A stretch of DNA of 49,604 nucleotides from Planctomycetota bacterium. Lineage in GTDB: Bacteria; Planctomycetota; Planctomycetia; Pirellulales; UBA1268. The stretch spans positions 1 through 49,604 of the forward strand of contig QWOP01000076.1 in assembly GCA_003669605.1 (NCBI GenBank). Reading direction: 5' to 3'. Numbering within the stretch: position 1 is the first letter of the stretch; each line of letters opens with the position of its first letter. Below the pieces are notes generated by a model. That model did not search any database and was not told where the DNA came from. It saw nothing but the letters and a program-made list of their open reading frames with translations. Shown here one piece after another: positions 28,398 to 36,879 of this stretch. A program made the position numbers and the translations under genes.

Positions 28398-31300
28398 TGT
28401 CCCGTCTGGAGCCCCGTTCCGGCGGCGCGGCGACACTCCTCGAGCTGCTCCTCGAGCGGATCGATGTCGACCCCGGGCGCTCGGCACTGGCCACTCAAGA
28501 GGTGGACTGCGACGGTGGGCCCTCCATCGCCTGCGAGCCATGCGGAACAAGCTGGACATGGCTTGAGGTGACCGCTGCCGCCGTCGATTTGGCACAGCGC
28601 ATCGAGGCCGCCGGCCTGCGCCGCGGAGAGCGGGTCGTGCACGTCGGAACGCACTCGGTCGACTGGGTTGTCGTCGACCTCGCCTGCCTTCTGGCCGGCG
28701 TTGTCCACGCCGCGCTGCATGTCGACACCCCCCGCGACGAACTCCTTCAGCAGATCGCCTGGCTCGCTCCCGCCGGCTTGGTATTGAGTGGTGCGGAGGG
28801 ACCGTTCACACGGGCCGAAACGGCCACGCTGCTGGGGCGACTGTCCGATCCCAGACGGGCTCTCGAACTCCGCCAGGAGGCGCCGCGACGGGGGGGGCGT
28901 TGTGCCCCTCCGCAGGCCGGCCTCTCCTCGGCTGCCTGGAGAGCGCTGGCGGCCGACCCGGTGCGACTCCGCGCCGAGGTGGCGCGGCGAACGGCAGCTG
29001 CCGATCCAGACGCGCCGGCAACGATCTTCCTCTCCTCGGGGACGACCGGCCGACCGCGGGGCTACGTTCACTCGCAGCGGGCGCTGGTCAGCAACGCACT
29101 GGCGGCGGCGGAGGTGTTTCTCGACGAGGCCTTTGATGTCCGGCTCTCGTGGCTCCCCATGAGCCATGCCCTGGCACGCACCGGCGATCTCTCCACGGCG
29201 CTGGTCCGTGGTGGCTGCCTCAACATCGTGTCCGAGAGACGTCGACTCCTTGAAGCCTGCCGCTTCCTGCCGCCGACGGTGATCCTCGGCGTGCCTGCTT
29301 TCTATGAGCGACTGGAGCGCGAAGTGCTGTCGGGGAGGATTTCGGATCTGGCCGCGGCCCTCGGTGGACGGCTCCGAGTCTGTGTCTCCGGGGGGGCTCC
29401 GCTCCGCGGGAGGACACAGGCAACTTTCGCTGCGCGGGGAGTGCCGCTTGTCGAGGGCTATGGACTGGCCGAAGCAGGGCCGGTGGTGGCACTGGACAAC
29501 CCGCGGGGGTGCCGGCCGGGCTGGGTTGGCAAGCCACTGGCGGGCGTCGAACTCCGTCTCGACCCGCGTGGCGAACTCCTCGTGCGGACGCCGTCGCGAG
29601 CCCTTGAGGTGCTGCTGCCGCCGGGATCCCAGAGCGATGCCCTCCCTGGAGAGAGTGTCTCCGCCGCCGACGGTTGGATCGCCACCGGCGACACCGCCGA
29701 GATCGCGGCTGATGGCCGGGTGCGGATTACTGGCCGGACCGTCGACACGCTCGTCCTTGCCAACGGGACAAAACTGCCGCCGGCCGAGGTGGAACGGGTG
29801 CTCGCCGAAGACCCGGTGGTGGCACAGGTCTGTGTCTGCGGCGCGAGGCTCCCGGTGCCGGTGGCACTGATCGTCCCCGAGCCGACCGTGCTCCGCGCAG
29901 CGCTTCGGGCCCTGGGCATCCGCGCTGTGTCGCGGCGGGCGGCTCTGCGGCATCCACGACTGCTCCGCTGGCTGGCCCGCCGGCTGGCACGCCGGCAGAG
30001 CCATCTGCCCCGCTCTTGGCAAGTGCGCCGCGCCGTGCTTGTCGGTCGCCCTTTTGACATCAAGCACAAGGAGATGACCCACTCCATGAAACTCAAACGC
30101 AAAACCATCGCAAAGCATTTTGCCGCCACGCTTGAGGCCGCCGCTGCCGCCGCCCCCGCGCCTGTCTTTGCCGTGCTCTCCCGGCCGGGCGACCGCGTCG
30201 CAACGCCGAGCACGACCGGAATTTCAGCTGCGTTGTGGGGACGCCCGACCGGGGACGACGGCGGCTTCGCGGCGGCGGCAGCGGCAGCCGCCGCGCCGCT
30301 CCCCGGTGCCATTTCCGAGGTCCTTGAACTGGCCGAGCGGCGGCTCGCCGAACTGCGGGCCGAGGGCCTGCTCTACGAGCCAACCGGTGCTCCCTCACGC
30401 CTCCCGCCGGCACCGCTCGCTGACGCGCCGCGGCCACCGGAAGGGCTGTTCACCACGGCTGCCGAAGAGGCACTGGGGGAGATTGGTTTGTGGGGGATTC
30501 TCGTGCCCGCTCCCCACGGCGGCGCAGGGGGCACGGTTGTCGATCTCGTCCGCAGCGTCACAAGGATCGCCGCGGTGGTGCCCCCTGCCGCCGGGATGCT
30601 CGCCGTCCATTCGTCGATCGGAGCGGTGTCGGCGCTGATTGCCTTCGGCACCGCCGACCAGCAGTCGCGCCATCTCCCCGGGCTGGCGGCGGGGCGACCG
30701 CTATCGGTGTTCGGCGCCACCGAGCCGGAGGCAGGGTGCGATCTGGCAGGGGTGCGGACCACACTCCAGCGCCACGAAGGCCGGCTGGTGCTCGACGGCA
30801 CGAAGATATTCATCACCAACGCCATCCACGGCCGGCTCGTCAAGATCCTCGCCACGGCCGACGGTAAGCCGGTGGTGGTCCTTGTTCGCCTCCCCGACCA
30901 CGACACGCCGCAGTTCCGTCTCCTTCCGTACGCCCTCCATCCACTCAGGCATACCCACAACAACGCGCTGGAGTTCCGCCGGTTTGCGATCGACGAGCAA
31001 GACATCCTTCTCGCCCCTGGAGGCGATGCGATGGGCATCGTCTGGCACGGTCTCAATCGCGGTCGCTCGACCCTCGCCGCACAGGCCGCCGGGACACTCA
31101 CGCTCATTGGCCGCCACGCCCGCGACCACGCGCTGGGCCGCAGCACCTGGGGCCAACCGATCGCGTCGCGGCAGCTTGTCCAAGGAAGACTAGCGCGGAT
31201 TGCAGCGGCCCGGCTGGCCTGCCAGTCACTCTCCATCTGGGCAGCCACCACGATCGACGGATCGGGGAGCGACGGGGGGGAGTTGGAGGCGATCACTGCC

Positions 31301-31921
31301 AAGGTGGTTGCCAGCCAGGCTGTCCGCGAGGCGGCACTCGATGCCCTGGGGATCCACGGCGGCCGGGCATTCCTCGTCGGGCACCCCCTGGGCGATTCGT
31401 TCCACGATCACCTCGCCGTCGGCGTCTACGAAGGGGAGAGCGATCTGCTCGGACTGGCTCTGTTCAAGGGGCTCGCTCGGCGGCATCCCCTCTCCCAGCA
31501 CCTCCGCGAGGGAAGGCGACTGGCGGCGGCCAGCGGGTGGTTGGCGTGGCGCGTGTCGCGGCTAGCATCTGGCCGCAGCGATGGCGGTGTTCTCGATCGC
31601 CGGTTGCGGGAACATGCCAGCCGGGCCAGGCGGGTGTTGGCCGGGACGGCAGTGGCGATCGACCGCGCGATCCGCCGCCATGGCCGGGGGCTCGCCGAAC
31701 GGCAACTGGAGATTGGTGCCCTGTCGGCGGTGGTCCGGGAAGCGGTGAGCGTTCTCGCCGTTGCCCATCATGCCGATGTCAGTGGTGACGATGCCGCAGT
31801 CATGACCGCCGACGGATGGTGCCGGATGGCGCTGGCGCGGGCGACCGGCCGCCGGCTCACCGCGGCGGATCACGCTGCGATCGCTGCTCTGGGGCGAGCC
31901 GTTGTCGACGGCACCGCCTGA
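28397..31921 (+). CDS. Fusion of AMP-forming acyl-CoA synthetase and acyl-CoA dehydrogenase
   Basis: 1174 residues in one uninterrupted frame. Residues 1-575 are an adenylate-forming acyl-CoA ligase: ATP loop LSSGTTGRPRG (213-222), GYGLAEAG (354-361), DGWIATGD (about 425-432), RITGRTVDTLVLANG and the C-terminal lysine motif MKLKRK (564-569). An Ala/Pro-rich linker (about 577-640) leads to an acyl-CoA dehydrogenase: VFGATEPEAGCD (771-782), GTKIFITN (801-808), and catalytic base E1012 in VYEGESD. About 150 further C-terminal helical residues resemble VLCAD/ACAD9-type enzymes. Together these would activate a fatty acid and introduce the first double bond. The TGATG overlap with the thiolase and a GGAG site support the start. 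The stop codon lies in the end of a dispersed hairpin element. Confidence 0.93.
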   Translation: MSRLEPRSGGAATLLELLLERIDVDPGRSALATQEVDCDGGPSIACEPCGTSWTWLEVTAAAVDLAQRIEAAGLRRGERVVHVGTHSVDWVVVDLACLLAGVVHAALHVDTPRDELLQQIAWLAPAGLVLSGAEGPFTRAETATLLGRLSDPRRALELRQEAPRRGGRCAPPQAGLSSAAWRALAADPVRLRAEVARRTAAADPDAPATIFLSSGTTGRPRGYVHSQRALVSNALAAAEVFLDEAFDVRLSWLPMSHALARTGDLSTALVRGGCLNIVSERRRLLEACRFLPPTVILGVPAFYERLEREVLSGRISDLAAALGGRLRVCVSGGAPLRGRTQATFAARGVPLVEGYGLAEAGPVVALDNPRGCRPGWVGKPLAGVELRLDPRGELLVRTPSRALEVLLPPGSQSDALPGESVSAADGWIATGDTAEIAADGRVRITGRTVDTLVLANGTKLPPAEVERVLAEDPVVAQVCVCGARLPVPVALIVPEPTVLRAALRALGIRAVSRRAALRHPRLLRWLARRLARRQSHLPRSWQVRRAVLVGRPFDIKHKEMTHSMKLKRKTIAKHFAATLEAAAAAAPAPVFAVLSRPGDRVATPSTTGISAALWGRPTGDDGGFAAAAAAAAAPLPGAISEVLELAERRLAELRAEGLLYEPTGAPSRLPPAPLADAPRPPEGLFTTAAEEALGEIGLWGILVPAPHGGAGGTVVDLVRSVTRIAAVVPPAAGMLAVHSSIGAVSALIAFGTADQQSRHLPGLAAGRPLSVFGATEPEAGCDLAGVRTTLQRHEGRLVLDGTKIFITNAIHGRLVKILATADGKPVVVLVRLPDHDTPQFRLLPYALHPLRHTHNNALEFRRFAIDEQDILLAPGGDAMGIVWHGLNRGRSTLAAQAAGTLTLIGRHARDHALGRSTWGQPIASRQLVQGRLARIAAARLACQSLSIWAATTIDGSGSDGGELEAITAKVVASQAVREAALDALGIHGGRAFLVGHPLGDSFHDHLAVGVYEGESDLLGLALFKGLARRHPLSQHLREGRRLAAASGWLAWRVSRLASGRSDGGVLDRRLREHASRARRVLAGTAVAIDRAIRRHGRGLAERQLEIGALSAVVREAVSVLAVAHHADVSGDDAAVMTADGWCRMALARATGRRLTAADHAAIAALGRAVVDGTA

Positions 31922-32043
31922 CTGTCCGTGGGGAAAGTCATCCCAAAACTTTTTTCACTGCGGATATCCCCGGTTTTCTCGCGTGTTACGTCCTCCCGAC
32001 CGCTTCCTGCGGTCGGGAGGGGAGTGGATCCGCAGCCTGCCAG
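31917..32043. repeat. Dispersed multi-hairpin element, copy 3 (divergent)
   Basis: The same order of parts as the copies at 9.6 and 42.9 kb, but more diverged: a TGTCCGTGG start, GTGGGGAAAGTCATCC, CCGGTTTTCTCG, then a perfect 12-bp stem CCTCCCGACCGC/GCGGTCGGGAGG (31992-32020) with a 5-base loop, and the end GCAGCCTGCCAGG. It sits between the convergent ligase-dehydrogenase and sppA-like genes. The TGA of the former (31919-31921) is part of its left end, and the sppA-like stop is four bases beyond its right end. Confidence 0.8.
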
Positions 32044-32046
32044 GCC

Positions 32047-33171
32047 TCAATTGCCGCTGGCGACGATCGCCGGCCACCAGCTGCACAGATACCAGGCCCG
32101 CGGTGTTGTCCACTCCACGAAGGCATCCAGCAGCGACCGCTTGAGGAGCGCGTCGGCGACCGTCCGCTCGCCGCCGGCCCGCGCCGTTGGGGAGATGTCG
32201 ATGCCGAGGAGGTCATCGAGGAGACCCCGGGGGCGGACGTAGCGGACCACGCGGGCGGTGTCCTTGGTCAGTCCGGCCAACTCGACTGCCCGATCGACGG
32301 CATCCTCGAGGAAGCCAATCCGATCGACGAGTCCGGCATCTCTGGCCTGCGACGCTGTAAACACCTGACCTGTTGCCACCTTGTCGATGGCAGCTTCATC
32401 AAGCTTCGGCCGCCCCCCCTTCACCACTTCCTTGAACCGTCCAAACATGTCATCGACGAGCGATTGGAGCACCGCGCGCTCCCGCTCGGCGAGCTCTGGA
32501 GCTCGGTCCTTGGTGGTGCTGAGCATTTCCTTGAGTGGGCCGCTGGTGATCGAGTCGTCGGCGATGTCGATCCTCCGCAGCGCCTTCGAGAAGTCGTAGT
32601 GGGGGATGATGACCCCGATCGATCCGGTGAGGGTGGCCGGTTCAGCAAAGATCACATCCTCCCGGCCGCCGTTGGCCATGGCTACGTAGTAGCCGCCACT
32701 GGCGGCGATCGATCCCATGCTGACCACCACCGGCAGATCGCGTTTCGCGACCAATTTTGCCAGATGGTGGTGGAGTTCGTCGCTGCCTGCCACCGTCCCT
32801 CCGGGGGAGTCGACGCGGAGGACGATGGCCCGCACGCTGTCGTCATCCTCGATGCGGTCGAGCTGTTGCCGGGCGAACCCCGAGCCCCCCAGGATCGCTC
32901 CCGCGACGTCGACGATCGCCACCTTCGACTGGGCCTCGCGGGAGAGGGAATGCCAGCGTTCGACCACCTGGCCCTGTTTCTGGAAGTAGCGGGCGTTGGC
33001 AGCCACGCTCGACATCGCCACCACCACCGACAGCCCCGCGATCCACCACGGAAACCAAGCCCGCCAACTGCGGCCACGGGGGGTTTCCAGGAGCACGCGG
33101 CCCGACTCGCTCGACGGCGGCGTGAGGGCCAGTGGGGCAGTGGGAATCGGCTGGGTGTCCATCGGCGGCAT
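32047..33171 (-). CDS. sppA: S49-family signal peptide peptidase (SppA-like)
   Basis: About 374 residues. One N-terminal membrane anchor (WFPWWIAGLSVVVAMSSVAA) is followed by a single S49 peptidase domain: strand VAIVDVAGAILGG, RVDSPGGTVAGSDELHH, catalytic Ser in MGSIAASGGYYVAMA and the general-base Lys in ITSGPLKEM. A short SppA of this type removes signal peptide remnants from the membrane; related enzymes also act in envelope stress. The start is uncertain (ATG 33171, ATG 33162 or GTG 33216), since none has a proper ribosome site. It converges with the ligase-dehydrogenase gene through a dispersed hairpin element and is divergent from the sugar isomerase-like gene. Confidence 0.88.
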   Translation of the reverse strand: MPPMDTQPIPTAPLALTPPSSESGRVLLETPRGRSWRAWFPWWIAGLSVVVAMSSVAANARYFQKQGQVVERWHSLSREAQSKVAIVDVAGAILGGSGFARQQLDRIEDDDSVRAIVLRVDSPGGTVAGSDELHHHLAKLVAKRDLPVVVSMGSIAASGGYYVAMANGGREDVIFAEPATLTGSIGVIIPHYDFSKALRRIDIADDSITSGPLKEMLSTTKDRAPELAERERAVLQSLVDDMFGRFKEVVKGGRPKLDEAAIDKVATGQVFTASQARDAGLVDRIGFLEDAVDRAVELAGLTKDTARVVRYVRPRGLLDDLLGIDISPTARAGGERTVADALLKRSLLDAFVEWTTPRAWYLCSWWPAIVASGN

Positions 33172-33336
33172 ATTCCCGGGAGGAGCGGTGGCTTCCGGCG
33201 GGTGGCAGGAAGCCACCGGATGGTGGTCTGATCGGCTGGGGCCATGTTGCCATCTGCCGACTGCGCCCGCTACCCTTGGGTTGCTCGGCGGCGTTGCCGC
33301 TGCCGGAGCGGAAAACTACCTAAGGAGTGTTGCCCA

Positions 33337-34083
33337 GTGATCGTCTCCGTCAGTACCGAGTGCTTCCCCGAACTACCGCTTGCCAAGGCGATGGAGCGGC
33401 TGGCCGAGTTGGAGTACATGGCGGTGGAGATCGATGTCCACGAAAATGGCAGCCATCTCCAGCCCGTCCGCGTGGCAGCCAGTCCCGAAGAGGCGATCCG
33501 CGAGTGCAGTGACCTGCAGCGGCTCCGGCCGGTGGCCGTGTCATTCGCGGCAGTCGAGTCGGCGACGATGTACGACCAATTTGCCGCTTGTTGCCGGCTG
33601 GCGAAATCGCTGGGGGTGGTGACGATGGTCGTGGAATCGTCCGAGTTGGGGACGCCATTCAACGGCGAGATCGAGCGGCTGAGGAAGTTGGTGGGGATCG
33701 CCTCCGGGCTGGACGCGGTGGTGGGGGTGAAGACCGCCGCCGGGCGGATGACCCAGGACGCTGAGACGACCGCGTCGCTGTGCCGGAATGTTCCGGGGCT
33801 GGGGGTGACCCTCGATCCCAGCCATTTCATTTTCGGCCACAAGAAGCAGGCTTCTTGGGAGCCGATCCTCAAGTATGTCTGTCACGTTCATCTCCGTGAC
33901 AGCCGGCCCGATGCCTTCCAGGTACGGATCGGCCAGGGCAACATCGAGTACGGCAAACTCTTCAACCAACTCGAGCGGGTGGGCTACAAGCGGGCCCTGA
34001 GCGTCCACGTGCCCCCTCTGGAGGGGGTCGATCAGGTGGGCGAACTCCGCAAGATGCGACTCCTGCTTGAGAGCCTGCTTTAA
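33337..34083 (+). CDS. Sugar phosphate isomerase/epimerase-like TIM-barrel protein
   Basis: 248 residues. The sequence fits the xylose-isomerase-like TIM-barrel superfamily (AP endonuclease family 2). Beta-strand and metal-site segments are MAVEIDVHENGS, VTMVVESSELG, VGVKTAAGRM, GVTLDPSHFIFG and VCHVHLRDSRP, the last two giving Asp/His candidates for divalent metal binding. The end (KRALSVHVPPLEGVD) is the final strand. Substrate is unknown. The start is GTG at 33337 with a strong AAGGAG nine bases upstream; the open frame before it lacks support. It converges with the large secreted protein gene across a hairpin-rich region at 34.1 kb. Confidence 0.8.
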   Translation: MIVSVSTECFPELPLAKAMERLAELEYMAVEIDVHENGSHLQPVRVAASPEEAIRECSDLQRLRPVAVSFAAVESATMYDQFAACCRLAKSLGVVTMVVESSELGTPFNGEIERLRKLVGIASGLDAVVGVKTAAGRMTQDAETTASLCRNVPGLGVTLDPSHFIFGHKKQASWEPILKYVCHVHLRDSRPDAFQVRIGQGNIEYGKLFNQLERVGYKRALSVHVPPLEGVDQVGELRKMRLLLESLL

Positions 34084-34087
34084 AAAT

Positions 34088-34238
34088 CTGGGCTCTCGAC
34101 TCATGAGCCCGAAACGGACAAATGCATGGGGGACGCATCCATCCTTGGACGCGTCCCCCGTGCTGTTTGCCGGGGCTCCTTCCGTGGAGCCCGCCTCGCA
34201 GGAGTGGAAAGGATCCCCGTCGGGGACACTTTCCACCC
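34088..34238. terminator. Cluster of four hairpins between convergent genes
   Basis: Four successive inverted repeats: GGGCTC/GAGCCC (34090-34110); GGGGGACGC/GCGTCCCCC (34128-34159) extended by TCCA/TGGA; GGGCTCC/GGAGCCC (34173-34192); and GTGGAAAG/CTTTCCAC (34204-34236) enclosing TCCCC/GGGGA. They lie between the stop codons of two convergent genes. The layout recalls the dispersed element seen at 9.6, 31.9 and 42.9 kb, but the sequence match is too weak to call it a copy. A bidirectional terminator role is plausible. Confidence 0.55.
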
Positions 34239-34247
34239 GCGAAACAT

Positions 34248-36674
34248 CTATTGCCGGGAGGTGTCAGAGGCCTCGGCCCGGCTGGCCATCTCGGCATAGG
34301 TCTTCGACTGTTCGTCTTCGCCCTGCTCGGCGTACATCATGGAGAGGTTGCCGTAGGCGAGGGCCAGCGTCTGTTCGGCGAGTTGGCGGCGATCGACCGC
34401 ATCGACCATGCAGTCGATGCCCCGTCGGCAGAGCAAGAGGGCGTCGTCGCGGCGGTCGACCTGCCAGTAGGAGACCGCCATGCTGACGTACGATTCCCCG
34501 AGCCGGCCCACCTCTCCGTGGTACTCGAAGCAGGCGTTCTCGACCCACAACGGCTGCACCTTGTCGAACCAAGTCACGGCGGTGGCGTGGTCGCCGTGTT
34601 GCAGGCTGTGGAGGACACCGATGCGGAACAGCAAGTCGCCAATCGTGGCCCTCTCGGCATCGGTGAGGTCGCGGTATTCGGCACCGCGTTCGAGGTAGGC
34701 CACCGTAAGCGTGGCATTGTCGAGCATGTCGGCCGACTCACCACGCTTCTGACTGGAAGCGAGGGCATCGGCCAGACCGTGTCCGACCTCCCAGTCGATC
34801 TGTCGGCGGCGCCAGGGATCGGTCAACTCCGCCGTCATCCGCTCGCGGGTCTGGAGCAGCCGCTTGACCCAGGGCAGCGGATCGACCAGCTCGCTGCCGG
34901 CGGCTGCCGCCAAGGCACCGCGGCAGAGCTGGATTTCGAGCAGTGGGCGATCATCGGCGTCGGCATCGACACCGTCGACGAGCTTCGTGGCTGCGGCGAG
35001 CCAGCGTGCCACCACTTCGCCCTTCTTCTGCCAGTCTCCCTTGGCGATGGCGACGGCCATCCCCAGATTGGCGTCGAGGAGGACATCGCGGGAAGCCCGG
35101 CGGATCGATTCCGAAGGGGCTCCCTTGAGGGGCATGCCTGCGCGGATGGCGGCGTCGAAGTGGCGGACGGCAACCTTGTAATTAGGTTGCGGGCAATCCA
35201 CCTCAATCCGACCGAGCATCCGTTCCACCTGCGCGATGGCCAGGGGTTTGACGTCTGGCAGATCGCGGACCCCCGCCACCCTGGCGCGGGCTTCGTCGAA
35301 CCGCTCCAGCGACATCAGCACGCTGGCTGTTTTCAGCCTCGTCCACACATCGACCGGGTCAAGCGTTTCGGTGGCCTCGGCCACTGCCAGGGCCTGCCGC
35401 CACTTGCCCTGCTCGCACAGCAGGCCAAGAAGCAACCGCCGGGCGCGGAGGTGCTGGGGATCGATCTCCACGGCGAATTGCAGATCAGCCAGCGCCAAGT
35501 TGCTGTTGCCATCGAGTTCCCCCTCGGCGCGGAGCACGAAGGCCTCGGGATCGAGAGGCTCGATCATCACCGCCAGTGCCGAACGGGTGCCGGGCTTGAG
35601 GCTGAGGATCAGTCCACGCTCGGGATACACCTCACCGATGGAAACCCCTGATTCGTCGAGGATCGAAACCGACCGGAGGTCGTCCACCTGGAGGTTGTGG
35701 GCCAACTCAGCGACCGCAACCGGATCGCCGAGTTTGATCCGGATCGAGTCGACGGTGTCGTCAGTGAGCGTGAATTCAATCCGTTCGAACGGTTCGACCA
35801 CCCAGGCGACACCCTCAGTGCCATCCTCGCGGCTGAAAGGTTCACCGGCACCGTATGCCGACTCCATGTTGGCGTGCATCTCGCCCCGTCGGGAACGGCC
35901 CGGGCAGATATCCTTAAACGATGCCGGATCGATCGACAGGGTCGGCGTCCCTGTGGCAGCGTCGACAGTCCCGGCTTCGGCGACGGCCGGGGCCTCATCC
36001 TCTGGCACTGGGGGCTGCGTCTCGGCGACCGAACGCGGCGGCGCCAGCAACGTCCGCGGGGTCGGGAGCTTGGCCGCTGCGGGCTGGCTCTCGGAGTCGG
36101 AGACTGGCGTGGAGTCGTCGGTGACCCGCAGAACGCTGGCTTCGGGGCCGAGTTCATCGCGCGCCGCCGGGCTTTCGGCGTCGAATGCGAAATCGATGGC
36201 ATGGCGGGCTTCGAGCGACTGCTCCGGCCCGACTTCACCCCATCCGGAGATCAGTCTGGTCTGCGATTCGACCGCTGCTGGAGCACGCGATCGGAGCAAA
36301 GCCCGCCCCGGTTTCCCGGCGGCATCGGACTGCGGTGTGGCGGCGATTTCCAGGGGGCTGCCGGGCGCGGTGGCAGCCGATGGGTTGGCAGGAGGGATTC
36401 CGGGGACCGGTGCAGCAGCCTCGGCGGCCAGGGACTTCTGCGGGGCAGCGGAATTTCGGGTTCGTGGTGCCGTTTCGGAGCGGGATTGCTTCGGGGCCGG
36501 CGCGCGTGAATCGGGGCGATCGCCCATGTTCTCGACCCATCGCGGCACCCGCCATTGGTTCCGCGGGGCCGTCTCGGCGGAAGTCCCCTTTCCGGCCCCC
36601 GGGATCAACGTCACCAAGACGGCGAGGACGAGCACCTTCAGTCCACCAGCATCTGAGAACCGGAGCATGGCCAC
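34248..36674 (-). CDS. Large secreted protein with helical (TPR-like) repeats, function unknown
   Basis: About 808 residues. An N-terminal hydrophobic signal (GGLKVLVLAVLVTLIPGAG) is followed by roughly 200 residues rich in Pro, Ala and Ser. Next comes a region with beta-like sequence (RIEFTLTDDTVDSIRIKLG). The C-terminal half is all-helical with TPR-like units (NSNLALADLQFAVEIDPQHL, KWRQALAVAEATETLDP, EQTLALAYGNLSMMYAEQG). It therefore looks like an exported scaffold or binding protein. GTG 36674 is chosen because AAGGAGGA lies seven bases upstream; ATG 36668 is the alternative. The frame is open further upstream but that overlaps the divergent hemY gene. No specific family was recognised. 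Confidence 0.68.
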   Translation of the reverse strand: MAMLRFSDAGGLKVLVLAVLVTLIPGAGKGTSAETAPRNQWRVPRWVENMGDRPDSRAPAPKQSRSETAPRTRNSAAPQKSLAAEAAAPVPGIPPANPSAATAPGSPLEIAATPQSDAAGKPGRALLRSRAPAAVESQTRLISGWGEVGPEQSLEARHAIDFAFDAESPAARDELGPEASVLRVTDDSTPVSDSESQPAAAKLPTPRTLLAPPRSVAETQPPVPEDEAPAVAEAGTVDAATGTPTLSIDPASFKDICPGRSRRGEMHANMESAYGAGEPFSREDGTEGVAWVVEPFERIEFTLTDDTVDSIRIKLGDPVAVAELAHNLQVDDLRSVSILDESGVSIGEVYPERGLILSLKPGTRSALAVMIEPLDPEAFVLRAEGELDGNSNLALADLQFAVEIDPQHLRARRLLLGLLCEQGKWRQALAVAEATETLDPVDVWTRLKTASVLMSLERFDEARARVAGVRDLPDVKPLAIAQVERMLGRIEVDCPQPNYKVAVRHFDAAIRAGMPLKGAPSESIRRASRDVLLDANLGMAVAIAKGDWQKKGEVVARWLAAATKLVDGVDADADDRPLLEIQLCRGALAAAAGSELVDPLPWVKRLLQTRERMTAELTDPWRRRQIDWEVGHGLADALASSQKRGESADMLDNATLTVAYLERGAEYRDLTDAERATIGDLLFRIGVLHSLQHGDHATAVTWFDKVQPLWVENACFEYHGEVGRLGESYVSMAVSYWQVDRRDDALLLCRRGIDCMVDAVDRRQLAEQTLALAYGNLSMMYAEQGEDEQSKTYAEMASRAEASDTSRQ

Positions 36675-36879
36675 GACAGGTTCCTCCTTGAACGCAACTG
36701 GCCCAGCCCGGGAGGGCGAGCCGGAGATCCGGGCCGGAGGGTAGGGTTCCAGGCGAGTTGGGTCCAGACCACCTTCACCATCGGCAACCGTCCTCATGAA
36801 AGGAGCCCAAGCAGCGAAGTTAAGAGTGGTAGAATCGGCTGCTGCGTCCCCGCAGGGGGGATCCTGAGGAGCCATTGCC

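Noticed and set aside
36796..36867. In-frame ATG at 36796 followed by TGA 36865 upstream of hemY, read as recoding (selenocysteine or read-through)
   Set aside because: The 23 codons before the TGA do not resemble the protein family, whose N-terminus normally begins just before the Rossmann motif, and a ribosome site sits right after the TGA.
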